Of a DNA stretch of 64,000 nt, positions 20,908-33,052 are shown in pieces. Under the pieces are notes generated by a model. That model saw only the letters and a program-made list of their open reading frames with translations. It was not told where the DNA came from and made no database searches. Position 1 is the stretch's first letter. Each line of letters begins with the position of its first letter. The translations under genes were made by a program, and so were the position numbers. The stretch is from Agarophyton chilense (lineage: Eukaryota; Rhodophyta; Florideophyceae; Gracilariales; Gracilariaceae), in NCBI GenBank assembly GCA_030374765.1, contig JARGXX010000003.1, positions 1,116,001-1,180,000 on the forward strand, read 5' to 3'.

Positions 20908-22039
20908 CAAAGGCAAAAGCGGACGAATGCTTCAGTACTAGAAAACTACTCTCAAGAGAGTTGCACTCCAGCAAGCAACCTTTTCCGCCGGCAGAGTCCC
21001 TCCCTGCCAAACGCAGTCCGCCAGCTAGACAATCATCTTCTTAATTCCGTCGAGGCAGTTTTTCAGAAACATAATGTCCCGGTTAAACGGCAAGAAATAT
21101 CAAAATATTTTGTCACATTCGGTTCGTTTTCTCTGCACTCCAAGACTCACTTCCGCTTTCGAAAGAAGCAATAAGATCCTGTCGAAAAGCGGTACCTTAC
21201 TACTACTCTTTGCTGCTCACTCGACACCTTATTTTCGCTCTTGGATTTGATCAGAATAAATAAAACGAGCATATATGGAACAGCCGTAACACTGGCTATG
21301 GCATGGTTCGGATACCTCCGAGAGAGCTAATGAAACTATCTATTTGCATTACGAATATATTCCACTTCCAGAAGATTTTTTGCTACTCGTGTTTCAACAA
21401 AATTTCATCTCCGGCGTAACAATCAAGAAAGCAGAAAAACAAAAAGACCAGTTTACACTCCCTCGTAACCCAGATTTCATAGTACTTTTCGAGCAATACG
21501 AATCAACCCACTTTAGCCATCGCCTTTTCCCACTTTCGTACGCATCATATTTTTCAAGTACCAAGGCTGCTGCCAACGTTTTGGGAATACCTGGCCCAAT
21601 CACATCGCACTCCGCCAGAATTGGTGATGTTCCTCACGAATTTTTTCAGGGTGTCGACGCACAAATCATTGCTCTACATAGACGCTGGAGAATTTCAGAT
21701 TTACTGACCTACTACTTGCAAAACGAAAGACCTTTTTTTCATGGAAACATAATCGGCGATTCCAGCCAATTAAGAATAAATATCTATGCTGCTCGCCGGC
21801 AGCTTCTTTTCAACGATGCAAGGAACCAGTATACCACTGGCTTGCAAGAACTATACTTAATAGGATGGAATGGATGGAATACGCTGGGTGCGAAGAAAAA
21901 GGATCTCTCCTTTTTGGCCGGCGAGGATCTCATTCCTCACTTCCAAGCTCCCTCAGAGTCACCTCAGCACAACGAAGTGATGCCTGGGGAAGCACACATG
22001 TCCGAATGTATTAATGAAGTCCCCTTTCTGGAGTTCTAA
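20908..22039 (+). pseudogene. Tyrosine recombinase (phage-integrase family) pseudogene
   Basis: Three open segments in changing frames together cover a tyrosine recombinase. Segment one (20908-21174) is an uncharacterised N-terminal part. Segment two (about 21241-21340) has the first catalytic Arg box, TLAMAWFGYLRES, running into stop codons, with the sequel in the next frame (LMKL). Segment three (21344-22039, no ATG) has a KKAEKQKDQF strand turn, then the box II motif SHSARIG (His-x-x-Arg at 21608-21619), HRRWRISDLL, and the nucleophile candidate LTYYL (Tyr at 21710-21715). The spacing of H-x-x-R, RW and Y matches this superfamily. DIRS-like retroelements, Cryptons and algal plasmids all carry such enzymes; which source is not decidable here. 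Confidence 0.65.
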
Positions 22040-22508
22040 ACATTTGCTCTGGCACCACTTGGGGATAAATACTTAAACCCACAAAAAGTATCGGGGTGAG
22101 GGTCGGAGGAAAAGAAAAGAAAAGCAATCCACAACACTGGTGCCCCACAATGCGAGAGAAGGAGGTTGGTACCCGACACAGAATGACTCCGTCCCCGAGC
22201 AGAGGTGTGCGCGTATGGCGCATGCTCGAGGGTGAAAGCCAGTCGCAGTTAGATTTACAAGTCGAGCGGGAAGATGCTTGGGTTATGCTGGGTTATATTA
22301 TGACTTAGGTTGAACGGAAACATTACAAAAATGATTCGCGAACAGGAACAAAGATCCTTCAAGCCAATTGACAAGGTCACCTCCACGTCAAATGCAGTCA
22401 TCATACAAGGCCGCAAATGCGCGTCATGCTCTCGGGTGGCTTCAATAAAATATCATGCGAGTCGGACAAATTTTTTAGTTCTTATATTCACAGACGTCCC
22501 TCGCATTA
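22040..22508. other. Intergenic, no gene seen
   Basis: There are 469 bp between the recombinase pseudogene and the 3' end of the next gene, with no motif recognised. Confidence 0.5.
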
Positions 22509-23303
22509 CTATGTACCACTATGAATGAGGTCCAAAAGTCCTTTTGAAGTCAGAGCAGAGCTCCAGCCATTGCTTAGAGATGTATCCCAAGGCGGAGAAA
22601 ATAACGCTCTGCTCTTCACCATCCCTTCTGGCTTTTCATACACCCCCCGCAGCGACCTTCCGGAGGGAGCAACTCTTGTTATCTTCCCCACGGTTGTTCG
22701 TGAACCGGGAATTTGCTGCTCCCACTCCGCAGTCACCCGGGCCGCCCCTTCCTTTACCAACATGCCCGCAAACGTTCCCAACTCTCCCGACGCACCACAC
22801 CGCTGCCCCTCTTTTTCATCGACAATGAGCATGGAGCAAAGGGCGTCTTCGTCCCAAGCCAGGGAAATCTCTAAAGGAAGAGAAATACCTGGGGTGTCTT
22901 TCGTATCACCAGGAGTCTCTCTTCCATATAGGCTATTCAGCTGGAATGCATCATTCATCCCAGGAGAGGCCTCCATTTTGCAAACCTGAAGCCATGCTAT
23001 TTGCAATTCGGGGCTTGCGCGCATGAGATCGCAAAAACTTTCTGCTATTAGCGACCCCAGCCGCCTTGTCAGTATATTGACCGTCATCCGTTTCTCCTTT
23101 TCAGCGTTCCAGTTCTTTCCAAGACACTCGGGCACAACAAAGACCGCTCCAAACCACACGTCATCCTCCGATTTGATGAACTGGTCTTCGAAATGTTGAA
23201 CGTATGGGACGCGACTGGAGTGTATTTTGAACTGTTCCATACTTCGAACATAATACGCTGGGTGAGCTTGCGGAGCAACATTGTTCAAATTCGTGGATGA
23301 CAT
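22509..23303 (-). CDS. Unrecognised protein, 264 residues
   Basis: This intact ORF starts at an ATG at 23303 (MSSTNLNNVAPQAHPAYY). I do not recognise a family. The product is soluble, with no signal peptide or membrane segment, mildly acidic, and evenly mixed in composition, as expected of a globular protein. Notable segments are DDVWFGAVFVVPECLG (about 47-62), a Leu-rich helix at 77-95, and a Gly/Pro-containing loop GRETPGDTKDTPG (about 126-138). It lies alone between decayed mobile elements, with a recombinase pseudogene at its 3' side. It may be a lineage-specific host gene or an accessory gene once carried by an element. The even composition argues for real coding; function is unknown. 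Confidence 0.6.
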   Translation of the reverse strand: MSSTNLNNVAPQAHPAYYVRSMEQFKIHSSRVPYVQHFEDQFIKSEDDVWFGAVFVVPECLGKNWNAEKEKRMTVNILTRRLGSLIAESFCDLMRASPELQIAWLQVCKMEASPGMNDAFQLNSLYGRETPGDTKDTPGISLPLEISLAWDEDALCSMLIVDEKEGQRCGASGELGTFAGMLVKEGAARVTAEWEQQIPGSRTTVGKITRVAPSGRSLRGVYEKPEGMVKSRALFSPPWDTSLSNGWSSALTSKGLLDLIHSGT

Positions 23304-25611
23304 GTTTGGTAAGGTTGAAAGGTTGAAGATGTTTAACGTCTCAGTTCCGTGTGTATATAGTTGGAGGAGAACACTGAGACACTGAAGAAGAACTGATGCC
23401 TTCCATGGCTATTCGCACTCGTTTTATACGCGTTGTGAAGATTCTGAAGACGAATGCTGGGGATGTTCTCTCTCGCCACGAAGTCAAGTGAAGCGAGATT
23501 AATTGAAAGGGGTTTGCATTGTAGCACGGGGCGTACGAAGATGGGCCCGATAGACGAGCGCTTGAAGGAGATACACGCAACTGTGTCAACACCACGAGAG
23601 GCGCAAGTATTGCCAAATGCAAAATGGGGAATGTGTTTGGGGATATTCGATGCATACCTTTGACGTTGTGTGTGTGCTGCGCAGGGCAACTTTTTTGACA
23701 TTCAAAGTTTGATTGTCAGAAAAGGAGCCACTCAAGCGTTGAAATTGTGTTTTTTCTGTCAGCTAATTTGGTAATCAGACTAATAGTGAGCGAACTCTGT
23801 CGCGAAAGCATTCATTCTGAAGCCATGCTACTACCTGGCAATTAAAGCAATGAAGTAGTGCTAATGTGTGGTCCGCTGCGGTCAAAGGAACCGTACGGAA
23901 GTTGTCAGCCACGGCGCGTGTGGCTAGATAATGCTACGTAGATGATAAGTAAGAAGCAGAAAGCCTAACTCTCCTGTACTATTCTGTTTGGGAAACAATT
24001 ATGTACGGTGTAAACGAGCCTTCATAGCGCTCGTCCTGGCAGCTCTGTAGCTCAGTTAATGAAATCCTCGGATAGTAGTGCTAACAATCCCCGAATTATT
24101 TTGTGGGACTGAAAAAACGTAATGAGCAACATTTGTATAGTTCTTGAATGATCTATTGGATCGAGTGGCGAAATAGAATTTTGTCTCATCTTTACTTGTC
24201 ACAGTACAAGGTTCCACGAATGCCGAGATGCTTGTCGGGTTAATTAGAAATTTAAGAATCAGGCGCGCATGAATTGGGGTATGTCGCAAACAAGCGTTTC
24301 GCTTTTAATTATTGATATAACCTTCACTTTTGTGACACTTGTCTATTCACGGACGCTTAGGTGTTGAAAACTTGTTTCGGACTTTCGCCGCATCAGCACA
24401 GAAGAATTGAGAACATGCAAAGAATTCACCATCCACGTCGCGAATGCTGGCGAATACTGACAGCTTTTGGCTGGGTACACGCTCTCTGTTTATGATTCTG
24501 TCTGTTGATTTGATAGTACCTGTGTTGAATTATAGACCGAGAAAGTAGAACACTTTCCAACCAGAAATAGATATCCCTTTCAATTGCGAGCACATAGTAT
24601 TGTGTACATCTCTGCATGAAGCTCTTATAAGATTGCAATTACAGACTTTTCGTCTCCAAGAAGATTGCAATTAGACTGTTCTCGTTTCCAAGAAGATTGC
24701 AATTAGATATTTCTCGTCTCCAAAATTTTTGCAAGTACCTTAGCCCATAGAAGAGGTTGACAAAGAAAAACAGAATTTCCTCATTAAAATAAATATAGCA
24801 GAGGACAAAGGAGAAAAGAGTTCGTCGTTGAAGCATTATGGGTGTTTTGGGAAGAAAACTAAAAGAAATTTTTTATCGCATCACACCATGGGTACGAGAC
24901 AGATCTTGCTTGTCAAAAGTATGACATTCGTAAAGCGTTGCGCCTTCCTAGTGTCTATACGACCATTGGCCTCATATGAGGCCACAATTACAACAATGAT
25001 AATTTCTGTAAACTTCGTCAATTTCCTTAAATATCTGTGCTTAATGGTTTCAACACTCTATTCTTCTCTGGTGTCAACCTCAAAGATCACGAGCGATCGT
25101 CCACGACCTGTAAACAACATCATCCTTACTCCATTCTTTCATAAATTATGAAATATGTCATCATCTATGGATCTCGGACGTAAAGTGGGAAAAAGAGTAA
25201 ACACGCGCGCGCGTCTGGTCACATCAGAGAGAAACTGTAAACGCCCTTTCAGCACGCAATAAAAACGATAATGGTCAGCAAAAGTGTTACGTAAGTGGAC
25301 TTTATTGTCAATAATAGTCGGGGAAACACTTTTCTCCCCATAAACTTCGTGCTACCTGATCGAGAGAAACTAGGCAATCTCAAACTTTGCAATTGAAATC
25401 CAGAGATCATGTATTCGTTCAGAAAACTGCTCCAGAAGCCATTATTTCGAAAATAAAGATTAATGGTGCTTCAATTACAAACAAAGTTTCGATCCATGAA
25501 GAGTAGCATCCTGCCATGGATGTCGTTGACAGTTACACAAACATCCGTGTAGCCCTTTACTGTGACAAACAGTGACACACAATACAGCTTTATGAAAGTT
25601 CATTCGACCAA
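23304..25611. other. Gene-poor AT-rich stretch
   Basis: No gene was recognised. It contains a three-copy 32-bp tandem repeat (24629-24724) and a perfect 16-bp palindrome (24968-24983). A 107-codon ORF at 24828-25151 (+) has no recognisable feature and is treated as chance. Confidence 0.5.
24629..24724. repeat. Tandem repeat, three 32-bp units
   Basis: Units start at 24629, 24661 and 24693. Each begins AAGATTGCAATTA and ends in TCTCCAA or TTTCCAA, differing at a few central positions. No function is evident. Confidence 0.85.
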
Positions 25612-25750
25612 ATGGACGATGAAAAATGTGTCCTTGACTTTGAATGTACCAGTGCTAATGAATCAAAGAAAAGTCACGGGACCTGTTGTAGATTTTATCT
25701 TCGCCATTCATACACCCTCGAGACTTTTTTCATAGGACTTATTCATGTAG

Positions 25751-26770
25751 GTGTTTCCTGTAGCTCATTTGGAAAACATTGTTCGATCTATTAACTCTCA
25801 GCTGGAAGTTAAACGCTTAAAGCCGACTTCAGAAGGTGAAATCTTGAAGTTTTTCGGTTTGATGATGTTAACGACACGCTTTAAGTTTTCAAATAGAAGA
25901 TCGCTTTGGTATAAAGACACGTTTTCTAAATAAATTGAAGCTGCGCAGCTTGAAAAGATCATGTCACGAAATCGGTTTGAACATGTACGGCAATTTATCG
26001 TTTTCAGTGGCTCTGAAAACGATCAAAAATCAAAATAACGCAGGTGGTTATGCGTTTATGAGTTTATAAAAGGTATAAATTACCATTGAAAAGCGTTCGT
26101 AACTCCGTCACACACTTTGTGCGTGGACGAAAGTATGTCACGTTGGTATGGAATTGGAGGGAACTGGATTGAAATTGGCTTTCTACACTACACTGCTCTT
26201 GATAGAAAACCTGAAGACGGTTGTGGAATGAAAACAGTGTGTTGTAGAAAGATTGTAATTATTCTGAAAATAGAAATCACGATGGGAGCTACGCAACCAG
26301 TTATACAGCCATTTGAATCGGAACATGTACATGGAAGAGCTTTTTTAATGAGACTTGTTGAAAATTGGTTCGCAACTAATCGAATCGATTGTGCCTATTC
26401 ATATTTTGCATCTGTTGAGGCAGCCGAAAATCTTTTAAAAGGAGGAATGCGATTTATTGGGGTTTTAAAAACGGTTACCAGAAGGTTTCCTATGAAAAAT
26501 CTTTCTGAACTTACGATGACGGCACGAGGCCAGCACTTGTCATTGGTAGCGAAACTGCCTGAATTGGATCGAAAGATGATGTCTTTGCTCTGGGTGGACC
26601 GTGAGAGGAGATATTTTATCAGCACTTGTAGCAGTACCCAACGAAGAACTCCCATTTCTCGTGGAAGATGGAGGACAACTGATGGATTAACAAATAAAAT
26701 TCCGCTTTTTATTGCTATTCCAGAGAATTGCGAGGAGTACTATGCTTGTTGTTCAAGAATTGATAGGCTT
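25751..26770 (+). pseudogene. piggyBac-like transposase pseudogene, C-terminus missing
   Basis: One frame carries the DDE_Tnp_1_7 fold with stops at 25931, 26036 and near 26090. Visible family blocks are TSEGEILKFFGLMML, then MSRNRFEHVRQFIVFSG, the first catalytic region CVDESMSRWYG, RKPEDGCGMK, and FASVEAAENLLKGGMRFIGV followed by KTVTRRFP. Where the family has Asp-Ser-Tyr-Phe for the second catalytic Asp, this copy has Tyr-Ser-Tyr-Phe (codon TAT, at about 26395), so catalysis is lost. The sequence stops near CCSRID, before the His-Asn-Arg segment and the Cys-rich tail, where gypsy gag sequence begins. An upstream open frame (25612-25790) may hold the N-terminus. Clearly dead. Confidence 0.8.
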
Positions 26771-29700
26771 GTTAAAATCGTCATTAGAGACGTTAAAAAG
26801 AGAGCATACGGCTCTGGAGAATCGAAATCTAGACACGAATCGGATAGCCGAGACTGTTCGCACAATCCGAGAAGATCTAAATCAATTTCCAGAAGAGCAA
26901 GGAAATGCCACAGGGGCCTTACCAGCTGTACCGGTTACTGTTGGTGAGGCCTTCTCACGTGTAAACCTTCGCTTAGAGCGATTGGAGACTGTGGTGAATG
27001 CACCGTTGCAAATTCCGCACCCGGAAGTACAGGAGGTGGGACTTATTGTTGCTGATGCGCTGTCGCGCAATAACGATCCGAAGAAGTTGAAGGTACAGAG
27101 GTTATCTTCAAGACGCTCTAAATCGAGAAAAATCGCAAGAAGACATGACACCGATGAAGACGGCGATGATTCCGATTATAAGGATTCCTATAGTTCGGAT
27201 ACGGACGATCCCGAGAATGGAAGTTCATCTTCTGATAGTACCTCGAGCGAGGAGGACGCTCGCCGTTCGAGAAGGAAAAGAATTGGTAGCTCACTACCGT
27301 CCCGCAAGAAGGGACCGCCCTACAATAATCTGAAACCGCTTTCGTGTACGAACCCGCTTTACAGGAAGATTACGAAGTATCGTGTACATCGGACCAAGGT
27401 CTGAAAGAGGAAGCGAACAGGTCACGAGACAGTCAAAGTGAGAGATCACATTAAGCGTTTATAGATTGGTCTCGATGGTTTTACTTTTTCTGGGAAGGAT
27501 CCCATTCTCATATTTGAATTTCAAAATCGCTTTGTAGTCGAAGCCGACACGCTGGGGATGAGTGCAGCTCAAGCATTGTTGGAACTTGCACTCTTATTGG
27601 TTGGATTTTCATTGGAGCAATACCGTGCCGTGAGTGGTTCACTTACCATCGTTGAAGGTGGAGTCACCATTTGGGCCGAAACCATGCAGTACTTTCTGCG
27701 TAGTTACGCAACTTCTAATGCGATTCGTGAAGCTATTCTGAATCTCAGAGATATTACCCAGAAGCCTGGAGAAATGGAGGTTGAGTACAGTTCAAGACTG
27801 AATAATGCAGCTACACGCTGTGGAAATGTCCATTTTACGGACGAGAAGATGACACCTTTTGTCGATGGACTCGATCCGACTATCCAGTCATTGGTAGCCA
27901 GTCGTCGGGAGAACCACTCGAGAATCAGTTTTCTGGAATTATTGTAGTATGCACAGGCTGAAGGTGAAACCGTTCGCGCTCGTCGCGGAGGTAGAACAAG
28001 TCGTCTAAGGACAAACCCAGTTGCTAACAGGGATATAAAACGCCCTATCAAGAGAGGCAAGGTTTTGCATCTGGAGTCGCCAGAGGAATCACGAGTTTCG
28101 ACGTTTATGCCTCATGATGCCAGCTATATTGGAGAAGACGCAGTTAATTATATGGATGATCCAGAGGGGTCAGTGCCTACTACAAATTTTCCGTCAACTG
28201 ATTCCCTTGTGGAAGATGATATATTGACTATGGAGCCACGCCGTTATCCTTACAGAAGGAGTCCGATGATCCCGCCAGCGGTTGGATTTACTTCTCAGAA
28301 GCCTGGTTGGGTGGATAACCGTGGTACAGAACATCCATAGCTGAGGTTGAACAGGGACGGCGTGATACGTTATGGGTGCTATGGAAGACATCATTTGTTA
28401 TCAGAGTGCACTCTGCCCTTTACAAAGGTACATCGAATTGTCTCGAACTATAAAGCTCTCTCGGATCAAGAACGATCCCGTGTACCGGTACAATCATATT
28501 GAAAGTCCAAAGCTTGGGGACTTGCGGATATGGTACGCAGAACTCATGCGAAAGATCAGAACTCTGAAAGATCACAGGGTTCAGCCCCAGAAGTACAGAA
28601 GAACGCCGGTGTGGCGAGGGAGAAACCCGCGTCATCGGGAAATTAAGTGAGGGAGCCCTCAGGGGTTTGAGTGGATTCAAACCCACCATACCGATCGGGG
28701 TACCAACATTTCCCGGCTCCCGGGAATTTAAACCGAAGGTCCTACTGAGACCAGGAAGATCTTCAAATGTCGGAAACTATGTACAGTTTGACTGTATGTT
28801 GAAACATCCTTGCAGACGATATTTGTGCCCAAGTAGGAGGACGGGTCACGTCATGATTATGGCCCGAAGGAAATATAAGGTCTATGCCGACGTCAGCTCT
28901 TCTCAAGCGCTGTTATCGCGAAGACTCGCTTTATTGGATACGGTTGCAGGCCCGAATTTTATCAGGTTGTCTGAATTGCGCGAGGACGAGCGAGTTCGAA
29001 TACAACAGGGACAGATACCGGATATCCGGGATGCGAACAAGACACCGATAAAGTCTATTCGAACAATATGGCCGGTCGTTCGCTTGGGAAATCATGTTGT
29101 AATGTTAACGTTTATTGTTTGTATCACATTGGCTGCATCAGTTGTGCTGAGTTTTGACTACTGTGAAAAGTTTGTCGAATCGATTCGTCCGAAGAATCGG
29201 GAAGTGGAGCTGGACGAGGGCTCTACAGTTCCAATCGTGCGCAGACCTCTGCGGCGATCCGCTTCATTTGCACAATTACCACCGTCATTGGAATAAGAAG
29301 CCCCACTGGGCAGAACAACTCCGAAGATTTGGGTGTGTAAACTAACGGTGATACCACCAAAAAGTCAAACATGGGTATCAGTCGTTACTGAGAAGCACGG
29401 ACTTATCGTTATTCAGCACAACGCGGCACTGTATCACACTAGTGAATCGCTAGTCGCTAACGCCATTGCACAGGTGAGCCCGAAGATCCCTTTCAGGATA
29501 TTGGTGAGCAATGTTGGCTCTGAAGAGCGTCGCTTACACAAGCATCAGCTCTTGGGTATGGCGCTACCACACTTTCAGTTGTGATACCGACACACTTAAT
29601 GACGGCAGACGTCTTAGGAGTAACGCCCAAAGGCGAGCAGAAGTCGAGAGCTACAGAAGCGGTCGAGAACATGAAGAACATGAAGGAAGAGAATGTATAT

Positions 29701-29838
29701 GAAGAAGAGATGGAAGAAGCCCTCGAGGGCGTGAAGATGGAACAGGTTCCAGAGGAGTATAAAGCAAGATTGCGCAGATTGTTGCTGAAGTTCTCACATA
29801 TATGGAGTGGACACAGTTGCCAAATCGCGGCTACAGAA
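26740..29838 (+). mobile_element. Older Ty3/gypsy element, 5' part (gag and protease), split by the younger element
   Basis: Gag begins abruptly inside piggyBac sequence, without a 5' LTR. Coiled gag (27404 stop), a capsid-like part (27558-27947, containing YFLRSYATSNAIREAIL) and a decayed zinc knuckle near 28360 follow, then a protease region (28860-29296, LLDTVAGPNFI in place of a DTG motif) and the leader of reverse transcriptase (29581-29838). Multiple stops and frame changes show long decay. It is collinear with the younger element at protein level but clearly diverged. At 29838 its frame is interrupted by the younger LTR and resumes exactly at 41872 after one target-site copy. Confidence 0.85.
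29834..29838. repeat. Target-site duplication, left copy (CAGAA)
   Basis: These five bases are identical to 41872-41876 on the far side of the younger gypsy element. Removing one copy plus the element restores the older element's reading frame (A-T-E-H-P-I-D). Confidence 0.95.
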
Positions 29839-30760
29839 TGAAGTGCAACCCTCGTGAGGGCCGTTTTCCAGGACTTGGTTGTTTTTCCGCCTCGGGCGAT
29901 ACTTGTGAGATCTATGAGTAATACCGCTACTAGCGGGCTGGCGTAGCCAGGTGTATACGCGCTGTACGCGAAGTGCACCGGCGGCCGTGCGCCGTGGCCC
30001 CGACTCGGGTGTGACCTACCCACGTGTACCACGGGTGGCCCAGGACAGGTTGGCACAGCATAGCTGGATATTTCTCTATTTATTTAGCTTTATTACACTA
30101 GGTTAGGGAGCTCTTTACAGTATTCTACACTATATAGTGTCAGGGCGATCTCGCCCTGACACTCAGTAAACCTCCCCAACCAGGGTTCTTGGCTCTAAGT
30201 CTTTTTCCGCTTTCGCGAGTCTTCCACACTCTACGGAGGTGAAGCCGCGTTACTAACGGTAGACTTATCCACCCTGCGTCAACAGGAGACTCACCGCTGT
30301 TAGCGTGTATATCTTTCATACCACTGCCGTGTTCTCGCCCCAGTATTGGGTTTGCTACATATTTCTTTCGGCTCTCGTGGCCCATGCACCCGATCGCCCC
30401 CACTGGGTGGTCCCCCCTTTATCGCTTACCCACTCTCGTGGTAGTTCCCCCTTTTGCTTTGTGGTTGGGTATTCGTGCCGCTCGCGCGTTTGCCGCGCGC
30501 CGGCTTACCGTGTTTACCGCCACTCCTGTGGGTGCATTACTCGATCTCGAGACTTGCCCACTCCCGTGGAATACAGCTCATACCTGGTCTGCTCCCTTCT
30601 AGCATCCCGCACTCTCCCCGCTTGGCGTGCCGGTGAACCTCGGCCTTACACCCCGACTTAGTCGTGTTCACTCCGGAGAGGCTCCGTCGCCGTGCTACCC
30701 TCCTTGGAGGAAGACTCGGACATCTTCGTGTGTTTCCGCCGCCCTTGGCGTTGCACTACA
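29839..30760 (+). repeat. 5' LTR of younger gypsy element (922 bp)
   Basis: It begins TGAAGTGCAACC and ends GCACTACA, the TG...CA rule. It matches 40950-41871 over its whole length with no gaps. Confidence 0.97.
30128..30160 (+). promoter_or_regulatory. Candidate LTR core promoter: TATA palindrome plus hairpin
   Basis: CACTATATAGTG (30128-30139) is a perfect palindrome containing TATATA. It runs into GTCAGGGCGA / TCGCCCTGAC arms (30139-30160) with a 2-bp centre. Both are kept in the 3' LTR apart from one base. It is the best TATA candidate in the LTR; transcription has not been shown. Confidence 0.5.
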
Positions 30761-30780
30761 AACTGGTCTCCCGACTTAGA
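30761..30780 (+). other. Candidate primer binding site
   Basis: Two bases after the LTR, TGGTCTCCCGAC begins with the TGG expected opposite a tRNA CCA end. I could not match the rest to a specific tRNA. Confidence 0.45.
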
Positions 30781-30921
30781 AGGCTAGGGGGACCTGGTTT
30801 GGTTGTTTTTCACATTGCTGTGCTGTCTTCTCTCGTCGAGATCTGCTTTCCAATTTCTTGGTTTGGACCCACTTGGTGGAAGCTTTTTGTTGTCCTATTC
30901 TTATTGGTCAACGCTACAACC

Positions 30922-33052
30922 ATGTCACGACTCCCGTCGGAAGCGGAACCCGCGATCACGCGGAGCCGTTCCGTCAATGACGTGGTGCCTGCGGACCCTG
31001 GAAGGGTTCCCCCGCCGTTACCTCAAGCCGCTCCGAAAGGCAAGAGTAAGGGGTCGAACTCCTCCAAGAACAACAAGCTACCGCCTAAGGCATCGAAGAA
31101 TGGACCCAATTCTGGTGCTGGACCGGCCCCTGCCGTGGATGACCGGGCTCCTGCCGACGAAAAGGCCCAGAAAAACGAGTTCCACATCGACACCAACTCA
31201 AGTGTGAGGCAGCAGCTCCGCGTAATGCGGGAAGCGCACAATGCCTTCGTGGAAGAGTTCGAAGCCCTGCGTTCCAGGTGTGATGGCTCTTCTATGAAAG
31301 AAGTGGTTGACGACCTCCGCTTGTTGCGGGCGGACCTCAACACCCTGTTGGAATGTTTTGGTGGTCCCGCCGCTTACGTGGAAGGTGTCGAGACCCGATT
31401 CAATCGTGTTAGCGCCCGTCTCCAGACGTTAGAGCAAACCATCTTGATGAAAGACGTCCCGGAGAAGCCGGTGGCTGTGTCGCACCAAGCGAAACACGAG
31501 AGGAAAAGGGACGATACCCGCCGTCGGCGTGGAAAGCGTGACAGCGATGACTCGGACTCGTCGAACTCCTCACGGTCGTCGCGTGGCTCTCACCATTCAA
31601 ATGGGTCGGACTCGTCAGATTCGTCTTCTGTCGATGGCCATCGCAGGCGTTCATCCCGTTCTAAACGGTCGTCTGCCACCCAATGTGTGATCCGCGCCCG
31701 CGAGAAGGGAAGGAAACACTCCGGGTTGAAGGAGCTGAAATGCACCAATTCCCTGTACTAGAAGTTGGTTTCTTACCGATACTATCGGCTAGAGAACTCC
31801 TCTTTGGATCGCACGCCCCGTGGCACGGGTAGAGTGAAGGATTGCATAAAGCGAATGCAACTGTCCCTCAGGAACCAGAACTTTTCTGGAGAAGACCCCA
31901 TTTTGGTGTTGGATTTCCTTGCGAGGTTCGTCGCCGAAGCGGATATTCTCGGTATGACCGAAGGACAGGCGTTTATTGCACTCCCGTACTTTATGAAAAG
32001 GCCTCGCCGAGGATCAATACAACTCTGTAAGAGGTTCGTCTAGAGCCTCCGAAGGAGGGGTAACCTGCTGGCCAGAAGCAGTACAATACCTCTTGAGGTC
32101 CTACGCCACTAATCACGCGATTCAGTCGGCCATTCTCGCTCTTCGCGATACGCGCCAGAAGTCTGGAGAAACGGAAACCGAATTCTCGGTGCGCCTGAAC
32201 AAGGCTTTCCACCGTAGTGGGAACGTACAATCGGCCGGAGAGCGCTGCACCATGTTCATCGATGGACTGGACCCCGCCATCCGAACACTCATGGCCCGTT
32301 ACCGGGAAGACCGAAGAAAGACCACGTATCTGGAGTTGGTCCAACACGCGCAAGCGGAAGGTGACGCTTTAAGAGCTCGTGCCCCCGGACACAGGTCGCA
32401 AACCGCCAAGGCGTTGGTGATGGAAACGAAGTCGCCATCCCTATCGCTGGTTGCGATTGAGCGCCCCCAACAGGAGTACGACAACGTACACTTCGCCCGA
32501 AGCGATATCCATTCGGTCCCGACAACCGAACTACCGTCTACGATGGACGACTCATATGACACGGCCCAGGATGGACCCCTGCTGTACGCAGACTCTCCCC
32601 GTGTTCACGGACCTCGCATCCCGTATTCAAACGGTGCGCTCCGACAGAGTCGCCCTGGATGGAAGGATACCCGCCAAGCGGTGAAGTTCACGGATGCTCG
32701 CTCCGGTTTGCAGCCCTCACGCCCGGGACTCATATGCCACATATGCTACGAACACGGTCACATTTCACCGGACTGTATCTTCACCATGAGGGAAGTAGCC
32801 CGAGTAATCGGTAATTGTGAGGCGTTGACTCCAGTGGAAAAGCGGATTGTTCTGATGACGTCGTATCTTCGAGCGAAGATCGATTTTCCATGGAGTATTC
32901 CGGAGGCGAAACCGCGCAATGCATTGCTTTACCCTGCCGAGCAGGCTCCCGACCACCGCCCCGTTCCTTCAAACCCCGCCGCTGGCGCCCCATTGCTAGT
33001 AGTTCACGATTCTGAGGCCCCGCCCCAAGCGGATGGGACTCAGGAAAACTGA
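30922..33052 (+). pseudogene. gag: Gag of younger gypsy element
   Basis: It starts at the ATG at 30922 (MSRLPSEAEPAIT). An N-terminal Pro/Lys-rich disordered part leads to a coiled region, a Ser/Asp/Arg-rich tract, and a capsid-like domain (TMFIDGLDPAIRTLMARY). A CCHC zinc knuckle CHICYEHGHISPDC lies near 32738. Two lesions break it: a TAG at 31759 (the older copy has AGG there) and one extra A at 31996-31999, after which the frame moves by one and stays open to the TGA at 33050. The structural protein would package element RNA in cytoplasmic particles. Confidence 0.85.

Noticed and set aside
24030-24110. tRNA-like start (TGTAGCTCAGTTAATG)
   Set aside because: It resembles an A box but no B box (GGTTCGA) or foldable acceptor stem follows.
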